A stretch of DNA of 64,000 nucleotides, taken from Paramarasmius palmivorus. Taxonomy: Eukaryota; Basidiomycota; Agaricomycetes; Agaricales; Marasmiaceae. Within the stretch, counting starts at the first letter, position 1, and each line of letters begins with the position of its first letter. A program made the position numbers and the translations under genes. The stretch lies in contig JAYKXP010000040.1 in NCBI GenBank assembly GCA_037176845.1, positions 248,001-312,000 of the forward strand. The letters run 5' to 3'. The notes beneath the pieces are model-generated. The model did not search any database, had not been told where the DNA came from, and saw nothing but the letters and a program-made list of their open reading frames with translations. This document shows positions 59,080-64,000 of this stretch, piece by piece.

Positions 59080-60614
59080 TTGTGGTTGAAAAGAAAGCAA
59101 CGCGTTACGAAATTGAATGTGCATGGGTGACTTGTGACTGTGACAGTCACGCTTCTTCTCATCGTTTCGCGTCCATCATCGAAAGTGCTTTTCCTCGTCT
59201 TCCATCCTTGGTATGTCTCCCAAATTTTGTTCAGCTGAAAGAGCTTACCACAACTCTTGACATAGTCGCGGCATGGCCTCAGAATTCACTTCCTCGGTGT
59301 TCACCAGATGTCAACTTTTTGAATCACACTGGACGATTCAACGCCCTCATCTTTAATTTCTTGGCCTCAATCCTCCCAAAAAACCAGCCCAAGCAAATCA
59401 AGTTGGATTTCTTCACTACCTCCTTCAGTCTCATCCCTGGAACTGCTCGCTTTCCTTGACACTAACCCATAGGATGTGCCGTGGCTACGTACGCCTTCTG
59501 TTACTCCCACCTGGGAAAAACGCTGACTATTTGTACAGGTCGACTATCTTGCGCATGAGGAAGTCTCCCTCACTACCCCTCTTGACTTCCTTCGACTACT
59601 CGCTTTGGTTATCTGAACGCGTTCGTCAGTGTGCGAGGGGTATTATTCATTTTGAGCAAACTTGGTACATGATACTTCTCTACGACTTTGCGGCTACCAG
59701 GACTAATCCTGATCTATCTCTCTCAGTACTTGAACCTACTCCTCCGCCCCTATCCGCTTGTTACTTTCCGTACCCGCACCCAGTTGGAACCCCAACGCAC
59801 GAAGGCTATCGTTCATCTACGGGGACCTTGGTACGTCACACCCCTCCGAATCTACCTGTACTGACTGACACGTATTGTATAGCTCCGAGTTCATACTGCC
59901 CAGCACTTTGGCTCTACACTACGTCTCCGCCTCTATCCTCGTGTTCCCTTTCACTACCTCAACATGACATACCACACCCACGTCGGCCTTTCACCTTACC
60001 TGCTAGACGTTGTTCCTCACCCCTTCGTGTCTGCAGCGCTATCGGAAGGCTCAAAGGAAACGATAAACGTATGTTCTTTGCTACTCCCATCCGAAGAAAG
60101 GTTCACAAATTGACCCCGTAGATTCACCCACCTCCTCCAACGGCGAACATGGACCTTCTGCATAGGACTGGAAGGCCTCGGTCATAAGATGCCGAGATCA
60201 ATCAGGAGTTGTAGCCCTGGGAATACTTGGTATGTCAATATTGACGCTTTCACGCAGTTCGCCTGTACTAACCCCCGATCCGAGTCAATGCTTCACAGAG
60301 CTGGATACAAGCCACTCCCGCAACCTACTTCCTCTCCTACGTTCCCTTTCCCTCCCCGATTCCACCAAACCAGATGGTGTCCCCCAACTACTTCAACGTG
60401 ATACTTACACCAGCTTCGGTTCCGCCTTCCGTTCAATGTTTTCTTGGTATCTCTACAAATTTGCCGGTACCAACAGATCACCCCGGTTCCTCAAGACCCG
60501 ACGGAATACCCTTCCCCACATCCCTGTGTACCGATTCCTCAAGACATCAAATCTCGCTGCATGGTGAGGGAAGGAGCGCGAAATCATATGGATTGAAACT
60601 GTCCGTTGAGGCAT
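59080..60614 (+). repeat. Segment F, copy 7
   Basis: Contains the longest form of the palindrome, GTGACTGTGACAGTCAC (about 59134-59150). The exon-like block DVNFLNHTGRFNALIFNFLASILP is at about 59308-59380. Later pieces FRVHTAQHFGSTLRLRLYPR (about 59885-59945) resemble copy 5. Ends at an intact tRNA pair. Confidence 0.55.
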
Positions 60615-60710
60615 GGTTCGATGGCGTAGTTGGTTATCGCATCTGTCTAACATGGTAATTTACCTTGATCGTTACACAGAAGGTCCCCAGTTCGAGCCTG
60701 GGTCGAATCA
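60615..60710 (+). tRNA. tRNA-Val(AAC), with 22-nt intron
   Basis: Exons 60615-60652 and 60675-60710 are identical to the copy at 465. The intron at 60653-60674 is unique. A T4 run follows at about 60731. Confidence 0.96.
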
Positions 60711-60792
60711 TCAGACGGAAACCACCACTCTTTTCTAACTTCTTCCGAGGGATTTCTATTACGTATGGACTTGCATGAACGAGAGCAGAAAC

Positions 60793-60888
60793 GGGCACAT
60801 GGTGTAGTTGGTTATCACATCCGCTTAGCATTGACGGAGAGGCAGCTAAGTCTGCGGGGGGTGCTGGGTTCAATTCCCAGTGTGTCCA
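60793..60888 (+). tRNA. tRNA-Ala(AGC), with 22-nt intron
   Basis: Exons 60793-60830 and 60853-60888 are identical to those at 873 and 53791. The intron is 60831-60852. T-rich sequence (TTTTG, then seven Ts at about 60909) follows. Confidence 0.96.
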
Positions 60889-61458
60889 TCTTTTGTTCTT
60901 GAACGATATTTTTTTGTTGTCGTCTTTGGTACAAGTAGTTGTATAGGAACACCAGCTGTACGTTGATAGGCCCTGGTACTTACTCCCTCATACTCCCAAA
61001 ATCCGATGCTTTTCAAGCAACGCCACTTTCCCGGATTGGCTGCTCCAAGGTTAGATAGAAGTCGTGATTTCGTCGATTTTAGATGAGCTTGCGAGTCTAC
61101 AAAAGATTAATTGCATCAATAGCGAGCTCAGCATATTTCTGAAGCACTCACCGTCCCCGCGCCCCGCGCCGTAAGTGGGATATGCTCTCTCCACCGCCGA
61201 GGTCGCAAGTGAGAGAGCAGTGGTGAGTGCTGTCATCTTGTCATCGTGATTTCGTCATGCTCACGGCAACTTCCGCAGATCCGTTACACTGGCGACGTCG
61301 TGAGACATCCTCCTTGTCTCTTCTCACAACGTCGCCAGGTATGTCCTCGAAGATTTTCCCCTTTTCTCTTCTCACAACGTCGCCAGAGATTGTTTATTTC
61401 GCGCTTATTCTGAATATTTTCGCTACTCCTGAATACATTCATATTCCATCAACATTTC
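60889..61458 (+). other. Junction and 5' region of the retroelement
   Basis: 60889 to about 61010 still resembles the flank after the tRNA-Ala relic at 57302. From about 61020 the sequence belongs to the retroelement. TCTCTTCTCACAACGTCGCCAG is repeated directly (61317-61338 and 61365-61386), and CTGGCGACGTCGTGAGA at 61289-61305 is its inverted partner with one mismatch. These may be terminal or primer-site structures. No clear TG..CA LTR was found. Confidence 0.5.
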
Positions 61459-62631
61459 ATGTCTCATAATGCCGGATCTAGTAGACCGACTGCTGGATCA
61501 TCCTCTTCCTCGAGAAACCCACATACCTTTGGAGCTCCCACTGCTTCAGGAGAGCTTCAGTCAACCTTCGATGAATCAGTCACCAAAGAAGCGCAAGACT
61601 ATGTCGATAAGTTTAGAAAGGGGCTCATCACTCGAGACAAGGCTGAGGCAGCCATCGATGTCATTCTTGAACGAGGTGCCGCCAACGCCGACATCTCATT
61701 CACATCCGACTTATCCCAGCCATTCCTCGAGCAGCTGGATGCTCACGAGCAGGCTCTCCGCGACGCGCAGGAGGAGGGGGAGAAACATGAAACTGCAACA
61801 ATCATCACTCCCACTGCTAAATCGCATTCATCCACCAAGCGGAAACGAGACGACGACTCCGACTCCTCTTCTGGAGAGGATTCAGACGAAGAAGCGCCGC
61901 GTAGACGTCGAAAGCGAATCGACAAGTCCAAGCTCACCTGGGAGATCAATTCCGACACTCTTGAACTCAGAGAACCCGTCCGACTTGTTGTCTCACAACT
62001 CGAGAACTTTTCCAGAGATCCCAAGGAGGCTCTACGTCTCCTCCGAGCTAGCGGATCTGCGCCAACCTTCCCAACCCAGTCCTGGAAAGAGCTCCTTGAA
62101 GGCTCCTATGTCGACTTCGACTCTATCAACAAAGATTTATTCGGGGGCACAACAATCTCTACAGAAGAAGACTGGGGACGAGTCTGGCGTGTTTTCGAAC
62201 CAGCAATGTCTTACGCCTTTGCTAGACGGGGACAAGAGCTTCGTACCTATGGCACATATATCCTCGACTTCTTCCAGCAGTTCAAATCTGACCATCACGC
62301 CAACGTCATCAATTTCGATCGCGCCGTCCGTCACTTCATCGCAAATTCTAGAGATGTCTTATTTAGTGATACCAATCGGTTCACACATCTCGAAATATCT
62401 TACCTCTGCCCTGGAGGAAAGCATTTCATCGAACCTCCCTCTCTTCGTGGACCAAAGAGGAGCTTTAACAACCGTACCCGTTCCTCTGACGAAGTGTGCC
62501 GGAACTGGAACAATGGCAACTGTTCAAAGGGGTCCGATCCCTGCCCAGGGGGCCGGAAGCACGTCTGCAGCACCTGTGGAGCCTCTGACCACCGCCGGAA
62601 GGACAGGAAACAATGCCCCAAGCCTGCGTAA
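61459..62631 (+). CDS. gag: Retrotransposon Gag-like protein
   Basis: An open frame of 390 codons. Order: Ser-rich N-terminus, a helix-rich part (residues about 30-110), a basic/acidic stretch (KRKRDDDSDSSSGEDSDEE then RRRRKR, about 131-156), a Gag-like core, and a C-terminal Cys/His region CRNWNNGNCSKGSDPCPGGRKHVCSTCGASDHRRKDRKQC (348-387) that should bind RNA. The composition marks this frame as the real Gag despite the second open frame over it. The ATG context is weak (T at -3). It packages element RNA in cytoplasmic particles. Confidence 0.85.
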   Translation: MSHNAGSSRPTAGSSSSSRNPHTFGAPTASGELQSTFDESVTKEAQDYVDKFRKGLITRDKAEAAIDVILERGAANADISFTSDLSQPFLEQLDAHEQALRDAQEEGEKHETATIITPTAKSHSSTKRKRDDDSDSSSGEDSDEEAPRRRRKRIDKSKLTWEINSDTLELREPVRLVVSQLENFSRDPKEALRLLRASGSAPTFPTQSWKELLEGSYVDFDSINKDLFGGTTISTEEDWGRVWRVFEPAMSYAFARRGQELRTYGTYILDFFQQFKSDHHANVINFDRAVRHFIANSRDVLFSDTNRFTHLEISYLCPGGKHFIEPPSLRGPKRSFNNRTRSSDEVCRNWNNGNCSKGSDPCPGGRKHVCSTCGASDHRRKDRKQCPKPA

Positions 62632-64000
62632 TGCCTCTCTTGGGTCATTGGGTCCAGTTTCTTCGTCTGCGGTCTCAGCTTCACTACCTTCTACCCATCC
62701 TTTGCCTCCTAACGAAACCTATGCATCATATAGTCCTTGTTCTGATGATGTTTTTGAATGCGAATCATGTGTCCCCCGATACCTTCGCGGATATGCCTGG
62801 CGTGAAGACTCATTATGTTCGAGCATCACAGCTTACATGACTGAGATCGATTCACCGCTTCCAAGACCTCCTCCTTCAGAGTTCCAGAACGAGTCCGTTC
62901 TTCGCACCATCGAACGTCACCCGGATCTGTTCAATGTTTCAACGGAGATCAACGTTGATGAAATGGAGAAATTGTTGACCGGAGCTTACCCTGACACTTT
63001 GCAACATCCGAATACCCCTTTCATCGACTCTGTAATGTCCATGTTGCGTGAAGGTTCCTGGCCATGGGCAGATACCCACCACAATGATGGTTACCCGATT
63101 ACCTACGATAAATCCTTATTCCACCCGAGGACTGAACGAGAACGTGCATTTCTTGAAGAGTATAGCCACTCAGAAGAACTTGCTGGTCACCATTCACGCG
63201 ATTTCGGCCCTGATCTCCTCGAAGGAATGTACTCAACTCCTGTCTTGGCCGTACTGAAGCCTCATTCTGATGATCTACGACTAGTCCATCACATGAGCTA
63301 TGGGGAGTACTGTCAGAATTCTATGATGGATCGCTCACAGACCAAAGGTGCTCGCCTAGATACTCTCCACAATTTCACCGCCGCCCTACTGCACTACAAA
63401 CGTGAACATCCGGACAAGGAGCTGGTTGCATGGAAATCGGATGTCGCTGGAGCGTTTTGTCTCTGTCCCTTACACCCCCTATGGCAGATCAAGCAGATCG
63501 TCACCACCAACTATCCCTCCATAGACGACGTCGAGAGCAACATTGACAGGGGACCCCTCATACATCGCGTTGACTGGAGGTGCTCCTTTGGCAGTTGTGC
63601 TTCACCTTGTACGTGGGCATCTGTTATGGGTCTTGTGTTGTGGATCGTCATATTTGTCTTTGGTCTTCAGGACGTCTTCGCCTACGTTGATGACAACTTT
63701 GGTTGGGAAGATGCAGTGAATTTTGTCCTATATTCTCCGTACGGTATCATGATGCCAGCAAAGCAAGCCGCACTTTTACGTATCTGGGACCGACTGGGAA
63801 TTCCGCACAAACGCCGCAAGCAACTCCATGGGAAAGTCCTGGAAATCATCGGGTTCTTAGTGGACGTCAATAACCTTACCATCACACTCCCTTCAGAATC
63901 AAAGACAGATCTTATAAATGCCGTACAAGGCTTTATCGACTCTCCGCAACAGCGTCGGAAACTCTATGAGTGGCAACAACTGGCGGGATGGATTTCATGG
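61469..64000 (+). CDS. pol: Retroelement Pol (reverse transcriptase), frame open across gag, cut by window end
   Basis: The +1 frame relative to gag has no stop from its ATG at 61469 to the window end (844 codons). From about 63230 it is clearly reverse transcriptase: LAVLKPHSDDLRLVHH, SDVAGAFCLCPLHPLWQIKQIV and the active-site FAYVDD (about 63678-63695), then a thumb-like region. The RT resembles those of basidiomycete retroelements often grouped with DIRS/Ngaro, but without the recombinase or RNase H in view the class is not settled. The Pro/Ser-rich part over gag may be translated from the second ATG (A at -3) or be unused if Pol is made by frameshifting. The 3' part lies beyond the window. 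Confidence 0.8.
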   Translation, partial: MPDLVDRLLDHPLPRETHIPLELPLLQESFSQPSMNQSPKKRKTMSISLERGSSLETRLRQPSMSFLNEVPPTPTSHSHPTYPSHSSSSWMLTSRLSATRRRRGRNMKLQQSSLPLLNRIHPPSGNETTTPTPLLERIQTKKRRVDVESESTSPSSPGRSIPTLLNSENPSDLLSHNSRTFPEIPRRLYVSSELADLRQPSQPSPGKSSLKAPMSTSTLSTKIYSGAQQSLQKKTGDESGVFSNQQCLTPLLDGDKSFVPMAHISSTSSSSSNLTITPTSSISIAPSVTSSQILEMSYLVIPIGSHISKYLTSALEESISSNLPLFVDQRGALTTVPVPLTKCAGTGTMATVQRGPIPAQGAGSTSAAPVEPLTTAGRTGNNAPSLRNASLGSLGPVSSSAVSASLPSTHPLPPNETYASYSPCSDDVFECESCVPRYLRGYAWREDSLCSSITAYMTEIDSPLPRPPPSEFQNESVLRTIERHPDLFNVSTEINVDEMEKLLTGAYPDTLQHPNTPFIDSVMSMLREGSWPWADTHHNDGYPITYDKSLFHPRTERERAFLEEYSHSEELAGHHSRDFGPDLLEGMYSTPVLAVLKPHSDDLRLVHHMSYGEYCQNSMMDRSQTKGARLDTLHNFTAALLHYKREHPDKELVAWKSDVAGAFCLCPLHPLWQIKQIVTTNYPSIDDVESNIDRGPLIHRVDWRCSFGSCASPCTWASVMGLVLWIVIFVFGLQDVFAYVDDNFGWEDAVNFVLYSPYGIMMPAKQAALLRIWDRLGIPHKRRKQLHGKVLEIIGFLVDVNNLTITLPSESKTDLINAVQGFIDSPQQRRKLYEWQQLAGWISW

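Noticed and set aside
61743..62024. Minus-strand open frame inside gag
   Set aside because: Shadow of the acidic/Ser-rich gag codons; no homology or start context.
62613..62840. Small frame overlapping the gag stop (TAATG at 62629-62633) as a reinitiated Pol
   Set aside because: It is in the third frame, has no recognisable content and stops at 62840; the RT motifs lie in frame 2.

Overview
This window looks like nuclear DNA of an agaricomycete (mushroom-forming) basidiomycete. Protein genes are cut by many 45-65 nt GT-AG introns. tRNA genes carry introns after position 37 and lack an encoded CCA. The recognisable proteins (GDP-fucose O-fucosyltransferase, monocarboxylate-type transporter relics, a RepHel protein with a DUF6570-like region, a gag/pol element whose RT carries YVDD) are common in such genomes. 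No rRNA, CRISPR or operon is present.

Layout. 0-1 kb: a tRNA-Val(AAC)/tRNA-Ala(AGC) pair. 1.9-3.6 kb: an intact O-fucosyltransferase gene, the only obviously single-copy gene. 4.3-35 kb: a tandem segmental array. One array unit reads, in order: a seven-helix membrane-protein gene (7TM), a degraded fragment 'G', a kinase-like gene 'K', a reversed transporter pseudogene (MCT type), an unidentified degenerate segment 'F', and tRNA-Val with or without tRNA-Ala. 7TM copies start at 7509, 9310, 15445, 25813 and 32368, with an inverted sixth at 50000. K copies start at 4278, 11056, 20178, 27376 and, on the minus strand, at 55190 and 58661. 52-61 kb holds three more F + tRNA-Val + tRNA-Ala units. Four 7TM copies are intact, one is split by a transposon and one has a shortened tail. 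The intact plus-strand K gene has lost both catalytic aspartates, while the minus-strand K gene at 54-55 kb keeps them.

Mobile DNA. Two non-autonomous hAT elements have perfect 8-bp target duplications (17705-19532 and 33016-34157, the latter inside exon 4 of a 7TM gene). There is a 151-bp CACTA-type foldback MITE (20019-20169) and a 235-bp solo LTR (24434-24668). A 12.6-kb unit (35290-47893) is bounded by perfect 17-bp inverted repeats. It carries an uninterrupted 1903-codon Helitron RepHel gene (three introns), a divergent 306-aa accessory gene and a nested 2.7-kb element rich in TTGCAA. The window ends inside a retroelement (from about 61 kb) in which the RT frame is open across the whole gag gene in the +1 frame, with its own ATG 10 nt after the gag ATG.

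The 7TM, K, MCT and tRNA modules have evidently been copied together. Nothing in the sequence proves that they act in one pathway. All exon joins were worked out by eye from splice signals and reading frame, and alignments between copies were also made by eye.
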